A stretch of DNA of 64,000 bases from Symbiodinium kawagutii (GCA_009767595.1 VSDK01013701.1:36031-100030); one strand, 5' to 3'. Counted from the stretch's first letter, positions 43,887-55,539 are shown. Notes: a model not told the origin generated them from the letters alone. Numbers and translations are program-made.

Positions 43887-44010
43887 TATGGGTATGTGCC
43901 AAGCCATAGTGGCACCCCCAAAACCAGCAGGTTTCAAGTAAAGTGCACATTTTTTGGTGGGGCCCGTTGGGTACCCTATTGTGACTACGTATTGTGGCAC
44001 ATACCCATAT
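43887..44010. mobile_element. MITE-like element, family 5
   Basis: tatgggtatgtgccaagcca and tattgtggcacatacccata form near-perfect termini. Confidence 0.85.
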
Positions 44011-44027
44011 GGCAACGGATCAATATC

Positions 44028-44122
44028 TGGTTGGTGGTTTCAACCCCCATGAAAAAAATTGAGTCAACCAACCATTTCTTATATATTACTGGGAAGTAAA
44101 AATGTTGAAAACCACCAACCAG
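44028..44122. mobile_element. MITE-like element, family 4
   Basis: ctggttggtggtttcaaccc and tgttgaaaaccaccaaccag, starting 18 bp after the family 5 copy. Confidence 0.9.
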
Positions 44123-44214
44123 TAGTTGTTTGCCCATTCTTCTTGCTTGTTGTCCCCTACTATTAACCATTCTTAACCATGGTTCATCACCAACCAAATA
44201 TTAACCAACCAACA

Positions 44215-44385
44215 GCCACAGGGGTTCACATCCCAACCGTTCGACGAGTCGGGTGGTGGTTCCCCAGCTGGCGCAGGGCACTTGATCGCTTCCCAGCGGA
44301 CCTGTGAAGATTTGAGCGCCTGAGTGCCCCCGGCATGCCACCAGGGGTGGTCCCTCCAGAGTCGGCAGCGAGAATGAATGGTTAA
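44215..44385 (-). CDS. Internal exon
   Basis: After CTCTGGAG|GGACC the best frame encodes GPPLVACRGHSGAQIFTGPL then GSDQVPCASWGTTTRLVER. A second frame (HAGGTQALKSSQVRWEAIK) is also possible. Confidence 0.5.
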
Positions 44386-44859
44386 GGGGGAGTAGTAGCG
44401 GCTCATGATCTTGGCTATTGAATGGTTGTTTTCAATGGCGTTAATGACTGGGTGATAATTAGTGGTGAATGATCTCGGTTGATGATCTGGATTGATGATG
44501 GCTCATGACAATCCAGTGGTTGATGATGCTGGTATACGACTTTTTGGTACTGGTTTACAGTAGCAAAGTTGTGGTGAATAGTGGCTCATGATTTTTGATG
44601 ATGTTGGTCTATGGTGGTTTATGGTCTTTGTTTATGATCTTGGTTAATGATGACCAATACGGGTAAATGATACTGGTTGAGAAGTATCATGATCTTTGTA
44701 CATGACTGCCAAATGGAAATGATGGCGGAAGTGGTAGCGACAACAGGATGGTAATAATGATAGTGCCGGCGGATCTTCCAAAACTTGAAAGGACATGTGC
44801 TAATCATTTGGTAGGATCCGCAGTACGTCACAAGGTGGTAATAATGATTATTCTCCAAA

Positions 44860-45060
44860 GACGCTGTTGTTTTATCATTTGTTTTGCGGGAGTTTTTTCT
44901 CGTCATATTACCAGTCCAGACAATGCCACACAACAGTTGATTGCTTGGAAAGTGCTCAGTTGCCAGCAGAGCTAGCTAGTGGGCATACGTTTCCTCACAG
45001 GCTTACCATGGTGGTGGCAAATGGTGACAAGGTATACCCAACTATACTGAGAACCAATCA
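44860..45060. other. Open frames, unassigned
   Basis: Plus frames of 60-75 codons (ESAQLPAELASGHTFPHRL) without splice signals on either strand. Confidence 0.2.
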
Positions 45061-45454
45061 CATATAGAATAATTGCAAATAAACACACTGTGGGAATACC
45101 AGCCAACCAACCGACAAACAAACCAACCCACCCATCGACCAACCAACCAACCGATCAAGCAACAAACTTAAACTTTACCTATCAATGATGATTATGACCA
45201 TTTGCGAGCCAACCAGTTGCACAACTTTTTGTAAGCATTGCTTAGCATCATAAATCATGCAGCAATGGTTGTCTCCCATGAAACCTTGTACGAGAAGCCT
45301 CATGACCGATCACTGATCATTGCCAACCCTAGCATTAACCTGCTTGATGGTGGTTGGCTTGACCATGCTTGACCCCTTTAGCCCAGCTAGGCGGAACACT
45401 GAACCGTTGAAGCACCGTGCGGTGGGTCCCTCCCCCCAACCCCACTGAGGTGCG

Positions 45455-45512
45455 AACGCGATTCAGCTTGCCATTCTCGGCTCTCATGGCATCCATCGCC
45501 GCCTTGGAGGCA
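45455..45512 (-). CDS. Internal exon, coiled-coil-like
   Basis: After ATTCCAG|T the frame encodes ASKAAMDAMRAENGKLNRV, a heptad-like helix. The leading base fits the phase of the exon ending at 46522. The 3' end is not fixed (CT|GAATCG or later). Confidence 0.55.
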
Positions 45513-45539
45513 CTGGAATTGGTTTAATGCTGAGTGTGA

Positions 45540-45760
45540 TTGATGCTTTAAACAATTACACTTGATGGATCTTGATAGTTAAATCATTAAACAAATTAAC
45601 TAACCATCAATTAACCATCAAGATCCACCATTAAAAATTACACATGGATCCAATGATTCACACCAAGCATTAAAACCATTAAATCCATCAAGATCCATGA
45701 TGGTTGAACAAAATACACTGGTTTAAACCATTACACTTGATGGATCTTGATGGTTAATTG
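45540..45760. repeat. Inverted-repeat cluster GATGGATCTTGATGGTTAA
   Basis: acttgatggatcttgata, then two or three reverse copies (aaccatcaagatcca, ccatcaagatccat), then acttgatggatcttgatggt; could form long hairpins. Confidence 0.8.
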
Positions 45761-46113
45761 TTATTTCAATGACTAGGAGTTGTTAATTGATGGTCTGCAA
45801 AGCTTGCCATTGGTACTAAGATTTGATGTTTAAGAAGGTTTGAGCAATGGCGGGTTGATGCTTCGTTGATGGTTACTTAATGGCTTGATATGGTTTGGAG
45901 GTTTCATCACGGTTGATCGATTTAATACTCTGGCCAGCCTTCAGCCATCATTTCACCATTCTTACCCACCATTGTCAATCATTTACCCATCGATTTACCA
46001 ATAACCACCTTGATTCAATCTCACTTAACGTTCAATTCACCATGATCTAATCATCAAATAAATATATCTAACCAGCATCTAGCCATCACTTAACCATGAT
46101 TTAACCATGATTC

Positions 46114-46213
46114 ACTGGTTGGTTGTTTCAACCCCTATGCAAAATATCCGTCAACCAACCAATCATTACGTCAATGCTGGGGAAAATCAAAAATGTTTGA
46201 AACCACCAGCCAG
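46114..46213. mobile_element. MITE-like element, family 4
   Basis: ctggttggttgtttcaaccc and gtttgaaaccaccagccag. Confidence 0.9.
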
Positions 46214-46344
46214 TATTTGCTCAACCATTATTGTTGGCTATTATCCCCTACTATGAATGGTCATAATTAATGGTATCCCCTGCTATTGCCCTACTATTAC
46301 TAGTATTGTTGGCTATTATCCCCTACTATTCCTGTTACCCCCTA

Positions 46345-46462
46345 CTGGCAGTGGGTCAAACCCCTGTACCCCTGGTTCCCCCACCATTAACCATTGTTTT
46401 CCCTATTGTTGTTGGTGGAAATCCCCCACTAGTTGGTTGATTAACTGCTTGACCCATAGCCT
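46345..46462. mobile_element. MITE-like element, family 3, 60 bp from an exon
   Basis: tggcagtgggtcaaacccct and ctgcttgacccatagccta. Confidence 0.9.
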
Positions 46463-46521
46463 ACTATCAACCATTATTCATGGTCATAACGAACCCCTGA
46501 AGCAGCTCTGCACCAGCTTTC

Positions 46522-47853
46522 GCCACCCTAAGCTGCACCAGCTTTCGCCACCACGGCGCCTGCAGTTCTTCCAGTCCTTCCATCCCTTCCATGGCTGCGG
46601 CGCCCTGAGCGGTGCTGCGCGGGTTGAGAACTGGTGAAGGACGATTGGTGGCTCATGATGGTTGGTTGATGAACTGATGGTTGGTTGATGGTAAATGATG
46701 GATCGTTGATGGTGAACTGCTGGTTGGTTGATGAACGAATGGTTGGTTGATGAACTTCACCAATGAATGATGAATGGTTGGTTGATTTAGCATCCGTTGG
46801 TTTATCAACTCAAGATGGTGATGAACTGATGATTGGTTGATGAACTGATGGTTGATTGATGGTGAACTAATGGCTGATCGATTGATGAACTGATGGCTGA
46901 TTTGTGGTTGACGATGCTTGGGTGATGTTGAACTGAAGGTTGATTGATAGACGAACTGATGGTTCATTTATGGTAAATGATGGACCGTTGATGGTGAACT
47001 CGTGGTTGATGGTGATGGCCAATTGGTGATGAATCAGTGGCCAAATTGACGGTTTAAGCACTATGGCCATGGTGAACAATGGCTGATGGTAGTTAACGCT
47101 GGTTTGCGGGCTTGTAGTTGGCGGATTGGTTCAGTAAGGGACAACACCAAATGAACTATACAGTGGTTTGCCCATGGTTGACCGTTGTAGTTGGCTGGAT
47201 TTCAATAAGTTATGCTCAAATGGATGGCTTTTGACAAAAATACTGAATCAAATGCTTAACCATGATTCATGATGGAAACAAAACCCTGGTCATACAGCAT
47301 CCAGATTCAACACCAACCATGCAGCAATCGGCAATCAATGGTTGATCGGCAAGTAGGCAACACATGTTAGAGAATTTGGTGCTTTCAGATGCATACACAC
47401 ACACATTTACGCATAGATATCTGTACCCCAACACCATTACAAGTGGATAAATACATGTCTAATTTCTTAGATGCAATGGATCAACATGGATCAATACGGA
47501 TCAATACGGACCAGCATGGATCAACATAGATCAGTACATGATTGTGGGGCAAAATTTGATACCCTCAAAAACTATTGGTTTATACCCAATGTCCATCATA
47601 TATAAATTGCCATATTTGGGGAGTTTATGATTTTGACCCATACCCATATATCTTCCCATAATGGTTGTATATCTTTGGCATTAACCAGTCATCAACCATT
47701 ATTGTTGGCTATCATTGCCACAATGATTAAACACTGTTGATCATTGTTGCCATCCTCCCTGAACCATTTACAGATTATCAACCATCCATTTTTGAGGTTT
47801 GCTATTTCAGGGAACTACCATCTTAATCATCTTAATCATCTTAATCATCATCG

Positions 47854-47919
<66 letters not shown>

Positions 47920-48945
47920 CCAGCATCACCAGCATCAACCATCATCAACCATAGCTATCAACCATCTTAAGCCATCATCAGCTATGAATCATTAGCCATG
48001 GATCTCTCATTGTTAGCCATCGCTAATCTGACTCAGGAATGCCTTCAACGTCTATCAAGGCCTCCCGCCCGGCTTGGCGTTGCAGCAACTTAGGGCGTCA
48101 TGGCAGGCACTGTTTCGTTCAGCCGAGGTTTGATGGTCATGGTGACTTAGGACAGGTGTTGAATGGTTAGTAGTGGTTGGTAGTGGCCTTGATTATGCTT
48201 AGTAATGATGTTCATCATGATTATGCTTAGGAATGGTTGGTGGTGGTTGAAGAATGGCTGATTCTTGTGATTAGTACTGGTTGATGATGGTTTAACAATG
48301 GTCGAACTATTTTGATCCATCATTGATTGATGTGATTTGGCTATGATCTATCAATAGTGCTTTCGACGGGAAGGTCCTCTGACTAGATCCAATTCGAATG
48401 ATCAGCCTATAGGTTACCGGTTTCGGTCAAGGCCACATAATCTACTCTCAGGCCCTTCTGGCAAGAATGAGCACCTTGTTAAACCACAATATCCGCAAGG
48501 AGAAACTCAAGGTAGCCCCTCGGGAAGCTACCTTTCGTGACTTCTGGCCTCACGACAAGGTAGAGCTGGCAGTTTCTAGCCTCATGAACTCACCAAGACA
48601 TGCCGGCTTCCGGGTCTCTGCATTGATGGTGCTGAGCCAGAGTCCCGCCGGAGAAGGAATGACCTGATTCCGTGCTCATGTGCCCATTTTCGAAGACCAT
48701 TCGTAACCGTTCCCAAATGGTGGTTTCTCAAAATAAGGGAACCCCCAAATCATCCTTTATTAACCATTACTAACACTAAACCAACTATTTTCGGGGTTTC
48801 CCGATTATAACGAACCCCCACATAGGGAAAAAACATGAAAAAACCAACCGATTCAAGTTCTATCGCAAATCGTCCAGAAATTGTGGAAAGGTGCCCGGGT
48901 TTCGGGTGTCCCAAATGCCTCGCCTGCCCTTGATGCCTCCTCAGC
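46522..48945 (-). CDS. Three linked exons, coiled-coil-like protein
   Basis: Exons 48945-48865, 48088-48053 and 46604-46522 join in phase and then to the exon at 45512. Peptides: AEEASRAGEAFGTPETRAPF, LLQRQAGREALI and EGMEGLEELQAPWWRKLVQ. Rich in Ala, Glu, Gln and Leu, typical of coiled coils. Near the last donor, ggcgaaagctggtgcag is directly duplicated, giving two equivalent GC|GAAAGC donor sites 24 bp apart. The middle exon also has an open plus frame. Confidence 0.55.
46640..47060. repeat. GATGGTTGGTTGATGAACTGATGG repeat tract
   Basis: Units of tgatggttggttgatgaac recur about every 20-45 bp on plus, right of the exon at 46604. Confidence 0.85.
47540..47650. mobile_element. Inverted-repeat element related to families 3/5
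   Basis: gattgtggggcaaaatttga at the left, tatgattttgacccatacc at the right. Confidence 0.55.
47845..47918. repeat. (CAT)n microsatellite
   Basis: Uninterrupted catcatcat for over 60 bp, continuing the ACC/CAT polarity left of the 48053 exon. Confidence 0.95.
48460..48665. other. Long frame, strand unclear
   Basis: Plus encodes REATFRDFWPHDKVELAV then SLMNSPRHAGFRVSALMV and ends in a stop. Minus has WLSTINAETRKPACLGEFM. Protein-like on plus but opposite to all neighbours; it could be a retroposed fragment. Confidence 0.3.
48717..48824. mobile_element. Diverged family 2 element, 41 bp from an exon
   Basis: atggtggtttctcaaaataa and gggtttcccgattataacga then accccca. Confidence 0.75.
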
Positions 48946-49199
48946 CTGGGCTTCACCCATTAGTCAACCCCTTAATGCTCAGGGGGAAAACGACATGAGA
49001 GCAGGGCTCACCTGCATCTTGGTTTCGCAGGGTGGTTGACTCATGGTCATTCATGGATTCTTCGTGACATGGTCATTGTGGCAAGTTCAATGCAGAAGGG
49101 TTTGCTACTGGTCATTGATGATTAATGATCATTGCTCTACTTAATGACCAATGGGAGATACATCGAATCATCAACCACCCGAAGTTGAGCTAGTGAATC

Positions 49200-49289
49200 A
49201 TGCCAAAGTGGTAGAATCGCTGGTGACGGTTTAGTGATATTCGGACCTTCCACTGCAGCTGTGCAAAATCCACCCCAACTGATGCCCGC
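49200..49289 (-). CDS. Internal exon
   Basis: After AAGTCACAG|GC the frame reads ASVGVDFAQLQWKVRISLNR then HQRFYHFGMIH; an alternative frame reads AGISWGGFCTAAVEGPNI. Confidence 0.45.
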
Positions 49290-49412
49290 CTGTGACTTGC
49301 AGGTGGATCCCCCCGGTGGATGATGCTGGTGACGGTGGATGCTTGCTGTTTGGCGGGCACCATCCACCTGTTCACATCTGTTCATCGCTTCAAAGGCGCA
49401 CTGTTCTGCTAG

Positions 49413-49515
49413 TCATTCGCCGTTGTCAGCCCTGGTAGCCTCCAATTGCTGGATCGCTACCGGAGCCAAGCTGCAACCCCGCCAGCGAGTTTGATACACC
49501 AAGGAATCGTGAGAT
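49413..49515 (-). CDS. Possible internal exon
   Basis: The minus frame reads RGCSLAPVAIQQLEATRADN then GE before a stop. Edges not resolved. Confidence 0.35.
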
Positions 49516-49954
49516 ATTACATTGACATTCTCCACCATCAACATCCATTCTTGACATGTTTTTTTCTCCTGGCTATTACAGGTTCTTTGCTGAAAGAGTT
49601 GGGGATGTAGGCTACAGATATGGGATCTTGACAATTATCTTTCATTAATGGTAAGTAATGAACGCTGAGAAACATCGCTTAACCAAGATTAATCATTGAC
49701 TAACGCCAGCAACATCCATTGTTGACATTCTTTTCAACGCCATGTACAAATAGTAACTATTGGATAATTAGTTGTATTGAGTAGTAATTGACCGTCATTG
49801 CAATACTGAGTAGTACTTGACCAAACCCTCTTTGACAATTAACTATTCTTGCAATGGAATGAACCCTGAGAACCATTAGTGACCATTAAGCACCGACTAA
49901 ACACCATGCACAATGATAAACCCCTAACACCGTTAATCAGTGCTTGCCCACATC

Positions 49955-50091
49955 TTTCAGCTGGCCAGGAGGGCAACAGTTGCTGAATTCCTCCAATGTA
50001 CAGTCGCCAACTTTGGGCGATTCGCGATCGTCGAGATTGTCTGATCCATTCTGCATGTCAAGTCGCAACAGCGAAAGGCATGAGGCACTGA
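49955..50091 (-). CDS. Internal exon
   Basis: After AAGCAAG|TC: SASCLSLLRLDMQNGSDNLD, DRESPKVGDCTLEEFSNCC and PPGQLK, donor AAA|GATGTG. An alternative frame (CRMDQTISTIANRPKLATVH) is also open. Confidence 0.5.
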
Positions 50092-50484
50092 CTTGCTTTG
50101 ATGATGTGAGGGTTAGTGGTTGTTGATGGCAATGAGTATTTATCAAGGGGTTATAATGGTTACTGGCCGACAACCAGTGCTATTGTTGAAAATGTAAATG
50201 TCCAACACTCGGTCGCTATTAGTTAATTACCATGATTAACCATTATCAATTAACAATGATTCATTCCGGATTACCAAACCAGGGACCATGGCTTGAGAAT
50301 GTTTGCATGCATTGAGATCATCAGGCTTTTGCACTTGGGAGACTACCAGCTCTTTATGGATCGCACAAAGTGGCCACTATCGCCCTGAACCACGGTGACT
50401 CTAAATCAGTTCCAACCAGCAGCATTCATGACAATCCCCTTTAGAGTGACCATGATCCTCGTATCATTTTGGCCCCAATCATCC

Positions 50485-51028
50485 TTTCATTTCCACCTGT
50501 TTCAACCAAAACTTCATCACATTTTCCCCTAATCATCCCTTCATTCCACTTCTTCCAACCATAACTTCACCGCCTTATCCCCCCAATCATCCATTCATTC
50601 CACTTCTTCCAACCACAAATCCACCCCACATCTTCCAGCTCCCATGGATCACACCCCGGGTCGGTGGGGTCCCAGCGCCACGGGGGCGCCCTTGCGCCCC
50701 GGCATCGCCGGCATCGGCGCCACCGGCGCTGGCGGCGGGGGGCCGGGGCGGACCCCTTTCATTTCCACCTGTTTCAACCAAAACTTCATCACATTTTCCC
50801 CTAATCATCCCTTCATTCCACTTCTTCCAACCATAACTTCACCGCCTTATCCCCCCAATCATCCATTCATTCCACTTCTTCCAACCACAAATCCACCCCA
50901 CATCTTCCAGCTCCCATGGATCACACCCCGGGTCGGTGGGGTCCCAGCGCCACGGGGGCGCCCTTGCGCCCGGGCAGCGCCGGCATCGGCGCCACCGGCG
51001 CTGGCGGCGGCGGCACGGTGCGCACCGC
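50485..51028. repeat. 272-bp tandem duplication covering part of an exon
   Basis: tttcatttccacctgtttca begins at 50485 and again at 50757. The copies are near-identical for about 255 bp, through ctccggg-type GC-rich sequence. The unit contains the 3' half of the exon at 50923-51103 plus its downstream intron. Confidence 0.95.
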
Positions 51029-51103
51029 GCGGACGCGCAGGCGCCGGGGATCTACGCCGGCGGCGCGGGCGGCGGCCTGGATGAACTGAGCCGAGAAGGC
51101 GTC
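50923..51103 (-). CDS. Internal exon with AAGV-type module
   Basis: After GTTGGAG|GACGCC the frame encodes DAFSAQFIQAAARAAGVDP then RRLRVRAVRTV, followed by a Pro/Ala-rich stretch (PPPPAPVAPMPALPG). The pattern F..Q....AAGV.P.R..V..V resembles the SEA-like modules frequent in dinoflagellate proteins (inference). A partial copy lies at 50651-50756. Donor uncertain (T|GATCCA). Confidence 0.55.
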
Positions 51104-51129
51104 CTCCAACGGGCCAGAGGGAAATCATT

Positions 51130-51310
51130 TTTTAATATTTAAATAGTAAAATGGTAATTATCTAATTAGTTTCCTTGATTAATCATCATTCTAGTTATCA
51201 TATTAAATAGTTATTTCGATATAGTTATGGAAATCATGGTAATTAACTAATATTGTATGGTTATTTCCAAGGGAACTATTGGGAATAGTTTTTTCTAGGA
51301 TTACATATCA
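51130..51310. repeat. AT-rich tract, no gene
   Basis: Short ataattagttat words; nothing recognised. Confidence 0.5.
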
Positions 51311-51312
51311 TT

Positions 51313-51418
51313 TAGTCTCTGGTAAACTAACCTGGATGTTAAAAATGACCAGTTTGATAGGTCAACCAGCTGAAAATGCAGGATTTTTTTTACTTCCAGG
51401 CGAGTTTGCCAGAGAGTA
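51313..51418. mobile_element. Diverged family 1 element
   Basis: tagtctctggtaaactaacc and gcgagtttgccagagagta. Confidence 0.7.
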
Positions 51419-51892
51419 TCACAAACATCATAGTTATTTCCCATGGTAAGTATTGGGAATAATCATATTCTGCATGATATGTAGTTATAGTAATAACTCC
51501 AATGATGGGAATGATTGTTAAGAGTTATATAACAAAGACTATGGGAAGTACTACTACTGATGACTCTAATTATTGGAATAACTAAGGGAGGTATGTCACT
51601 ACAAATGGAACTATTTATTTTGGAATTACTACTAATGGATTATTATGGAGGTAAATAATGGGAGGTATATAACAATGACTGTATGAGAAAAATGATAAAC
51701 ATAGAAATGATAGTAGTAACTGTAATGGGCGAGGGGAAATGATGTCGGAGTTGCTGCAAGGGAGTTCCTGATCCCTGTCAATGTAGTAAATATTTCTAGG
51801 GCGAGACTATTGGAAAACAATCTCCTGATAATGGATTAAAATCAATATGATTATAAGGAATTGTAGAGAATAACTAGAATTACAAGTAGTAC

Positions 51893-51990
51893 CGCACAAG
51901 GCGGTGGCGGAAGTTTCCAAGATAGGAGCACTATAGGAGTGTGCAGTTGTGGCTGCGACAATGTGACCATCGATCTGGCCACTTGACTGG
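51893..51990 (-). CDS. Probable internal exon
   Basis: After CTGCCAG|TC the minus frame encodes SGQIDGHIVAATTAHSYSA then PILETSATALCG. Confidence 0.4.
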
Positions 51991-51999
51991 CAGCCTATC

Positions 52000-52189
52000 T
52001 GTCTAGCTATCTTTCTATCAGTGGATCAGTTTTCTTTCTGTCTGTCTGACTGTCTATCTATCTATCTATCTATCTGATGATCTATTCGTTTATCTATCTG
52101 CCTATGTACTTGTCTTTCTATCTACCTCACTATCTATCTCGTCATCTTTCTGTCTATGTATCTATCTATCTACCTGCCCATCTATCTAT

Positions 52190-52220
<31 letters not shown>

Positions 52221-52565
52221 CCGAATTATTTGTCTGATCATCTATGTGTCCATCTGTCCATCTTTCTGTCTATCTACCTGACTATCTATCTACTTTTCTA
52301 TCTGACTCTCGTTTCGTCTACCTATTTGTCTATCCATCGACCCATCTAGCCATCTGAATCTGGCTATCCAATTGCCTGTCTATTCCATCTATCTATTCTA
52401 GCTATTCTATCTATCTATCTATCCATCTATCTATCCATCTATTCATCCATCGATGCATCTATGTATCTGACTATCCATCTAGCCACCCATCGATCTGACT
52501 ATCGACTTGTCGATCTATCTGGCTACCTCTTTGTCTAGCCATCTTTCGTCTATCTATTCATTTAC
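52000..52565. repeat. CTAT tetranucleotide array (degenerate)
   Basis: Over 500 bp of tctatctatc words with gtct and catc variants. The plus frame rich in Tyr/Leu/Ser is a by-product. Confidence 0.95.
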
Positions 52566-52569
52566 CTTC

Positions 52570-53360
52570 CAAATGTGCTTCGATCATGAAGTGTTTTGCA
52601 TCTAGGTGTTTGGCCACTTTTGATAATTGGACCTTGCAAAGGTGTTCCGATCATCAAGTGTTTTGCTACTTTTGACCTGCAAATGTGCTTGGCGCGCAAG
52701 CGTTGTGCACATTTTGGCCACATAAATCACGAAAAGTGACGCGAAACGCAAGTGTTTTCCTACTTTTGTCTCCTGTGTTCAAAAAGTGTCAAAACGTGCT
52801 GTGTTTTGACACATTTGCTTCAAAATGTGCTTCTCGCCCTGGCCGCGTGCACTTTTTCGGACATGCAACTTTCAAAACTTGTTAAAAACCACGAGTTTTT
52901 GCGACTTCGGACGTGAGAATGTGCTTCGCGCGCAGGCGGCGTGCCAATTTTCATGATCATATGACATCTCCGAAAAGTGGCCCGAAACGCTAGTAAAATT
53001 GCAGTTTTTATTTTGGTACAAGATTTTATCTTAAAAATTTGCTTCGCGCGCAGGCAGCGTGCCAGTTTTGAGAATCATGAGTCATCAAAAGTGCTCCGAA
53101 CATGTAGTGTTTTTACGATTTTGACTTCCAAATGTGCTTCGCGCCTAGGTTTTTTCACGTTTTTGCGAGTTGCAACTTCCAAAAGTGCTCCGACGCTGTA
53201 GTGTTTTTACGATTTTGACTTCCAAATGTGCTTCGCGCCTAGGTTTTTTAACGATTTTGCAAGTTGCATCGCCCAAAACTGCTCCGACATTGTAGTGTTT
53301 TTACGATTTTGACTTCCAAATGTGCTTCGCGCCTAGGTTTTTTAACGATTTTGGCACACT
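52570..53360. repeat. Degenerate tandem repeat AAATGTGCTTCGCGC, about 85-130 bp period
   Basis: aaatgtgcttcgcgc(g/c) recurs near 52916, 53036, 53130, 53223 and 53317, with (c)aaaagtg(c)tccgaa and agtgtttt(t)acgattttgac between. The last copies are nearly identical with a 92-94 bp period. I recall similar sequence in Symbiodiniaceae predicted proteins. Confidence 0.9.
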
Positions 53361-53500
53361 CCTTCCGCCACAGTGGTCCGCACCCGCCGCTTTAGCGAGG
53401 TACCCTTCTGGACCCTCCTGAGGCACAAAACCTTGCAAAACACAGCATTTCGCGACTTTCCTAACATTTTGGCGCGCTCGCATTCTCATCTTTCACACAT
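53361..53500. other. Conserved tail following the tandem repeat
   Basis: Reads (plus) RTRRFSEVPFWTLLRHKT then NTAFRDFPNI, a tail I recall after the same repeat in Symbiodiniaceae predicted proteins. Probably repeat-borne, not a gene. Confidence 0.5.
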
Positions 53501-53820
53501 CTCTTCTTTCACACATCTGCTCAGCTGAGTTGTCCATATTGTCGGAAGTTAGACTTCTAAACTTCCTTCGATAAGGAATTGTAAATAGTGAAGATCGTAT
53601 TTTATTCCCTAGCGACGATTGTAGAGAGGATGTTCTAGTGATAATGCATAAATTAATGATAGTTAATTATTGGTAGATGAATGACAGTAATAGTTTATAC
53701 TAGCAAAGAACTATTTTCAGAGACTGTATATCGTATCGTTAGGTAGTAGAGATAATGGCCTAACAAAGTTAAGGCAGTGGACTGAAGTGAAATGATTAAG
53801 TCAAGGAAGTGAATAAGAAA

Positions 53821-53935
53821 TACCCTCTGGTAAGGTAACCTGACAATTGAAAATCCAACATTTATTGGTTGTTTCTTAGGGTTTCACTATCAAATATGGT
53901 GGAAATCCATTGCCAGGCTAGTTTACCGAAGGGTA
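53821..53935. mobile_element. MITE-like element, family 1
   Basis: taccctctggtaaggtaacc and ggctagtttaccgaagggta, intact termini. Confidence 0.9.
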
Positions 53936-54357
53936 AGGATTAGTTAAAACATAGGTGGCTAATCAAATAAACAAGAGTGGCGTCCTGTGGATTATGGAAG
54001 TGAAGTAAATGGCAAATAATGATAGTTTAAGGATGGCCGATGATTATTTGTGATCCATACCGATTCAATGATGATTGAGGATGGCTAGTGATGGCTCATG
54101 CTTAAAAACTGGGTAGTGATGTTTCGGCAATGGTTTAAGGATGACATTGGGGATTGATGCTTGGGTAATGATGACGGACTTACAATCATGCTAGTTTAAT
54201 CATGAGACGGTTGGTTTAGACAAAGTGGTAACACATGTCGTAATTTCCAGTTCATGTTGGGAGAGTGATGGCTGCATCATGGCAGCTGGTTGGTAAACGG
54301 GCTGGTGATTTTTTTGCCTCTTTTTCCAAAGGTTTGCCCTCTACAAATGCCGGCTCG

Positions 54358-54485
54358 TTGCTCTAGGGTAGATTTCAGAATGACCAAACATTGTGGGACA
54401 AACGCTAAGGTGGAATTTACATGAAAAATTGCATGCACCCAAAGGGTAAGGCCTGGTGACCAAAAATGTTCTCTACCCTAGGCAA
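54358..54485. mobile_element. Inverted-repeat element CTCTAGGGTAGA
   Basis: ctctagggtagatttcaga at the left and gttctctaccctaggca at the right; followed by two direct copies of gtgcctaagaaa. Confidence 0.55.
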
Positions 54486-54673
54486 AAGAAACGTGCTGTG
54501 CCTAAGAAAAGGTCTACCTTAGGCAACTGAAACTTTCTGTGCCTAAGAAAGGCCCTACCTGTGCAGTGATCAGGGGTGAAAGAGCCGAGCACAAACTTGG
54601 ACAGCTCTGTGCTTGCGATCAACCGGCTGATGATTGGATTCAATCATAGGTCTAATGACAGTTTTTACTGGTC

Positions 54674-54793
54674 ACGGATGCAGGATCATGATTTGGGGAT
54701 TGGTCGGCTTTTGATTGAGCCACCCAACCCATGGAAACATGATCACAGTCTCCATGGCTCTGGTATCAGCCAGCTGGGGCACGCAAATATGCG
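54674..54793 (-). CDS. Internal exon
   Basis: After GGTATTAG|CG: HICVPQLADTRAMETVIMFP then WVGWLNQKPTNPQIMILHP, donor T|GACCAG. A plus frame is also open. Confidence 0.45.
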
Positions 54794-54937
54794 CTAATAC
54801 CAAGTAGAACTTGGGAGGCTAAATCTCCAAACTAGCCAGGAATCAGTATCCATGAAGCGTCATTGCTTCCCATCAACCAACGTTACTCAAGCAACCAACC
54901 AGCATCAACCGACCATTTCTTGCGGTAAACCCGGGTC

Positions 54938-55044
54938 CTTGTCGATCTCAGGGCCGATGGGCTGCTTAATTTGAATCGATGCCACCTGCGCATGGTGAGC
55001 TATGGCCTGAGCATCCACCGTGGTTTCCGAGTGTTTCAAGGTGG
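54938..55044 (-). CDS. Internal exon
   Basis: After TTACCGCAG|CC: TLKHSETTVDAQAIAHHAQV then ASIQIKQPIGPEIDK, donor AAG|GACCCG. Upstream in frame IFVVTAA is open, so the exon may start earlier. Confidence 0.6.
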
Positions 55045-55175
55045 CTGCGGTAACAACGAAGATCGATTCACTCGAATATCAGAGCTTGACTTCCTTCTGT
55101 TTTTCTGATATCAGTGCAATTTCTGCTTCGTTACTTGATGCGATTGCTATCATTGATAATGCGAACTATTGATGA

Positions 55176-55367
55176 GTGTCCATGATCACCGGTGATCAGT
55201 TGCGAAGACCAGTACCAAATCTTACCAAGTATAAGCAGAAAGCCATAGCCAATGAAGAGGCGGCAACGGCTGGTGATTTGCGATCTGCACCCGCCTTTCC
55301 ACAAAAGCTATCATGCAATGAACTACTGGCCAATGGTTGCCAACCAATAGCCATTAACGATTATTGA
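55176..55367. other. Possible exon, strand unclear
   Basis: Plus encodes KYKQKAIANEEAATAGDLRS; minus encodes SPAVAASSLAMAFCLYLV. Confidence 0.25.
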
Positions 55368-55539
55368 ATGCAATTATTCAAATGTGTTTAGATCTATGAA
55401 CCATTCATCACCATACTTGCCCAAAATCAACTATTGATTAACCATTAATCACCCATCATCCTGATTGATGAACCATTGATCAACCATGATCACCCATGAT
55501 TTCGCCATGTTTCCTTCGCCCCTATGGTGGACACCAAGC

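Noticed and set aside
47744..47995. Poly-His frame on the plus strand
   Set aside because: Translation of the (CAT)n microsatellite.
52077..52349. Ninety-codon frame rich in Tyr, Leu and Ser
   Set aside because: Entirely encoded by the CTAT tetranucleotide array.
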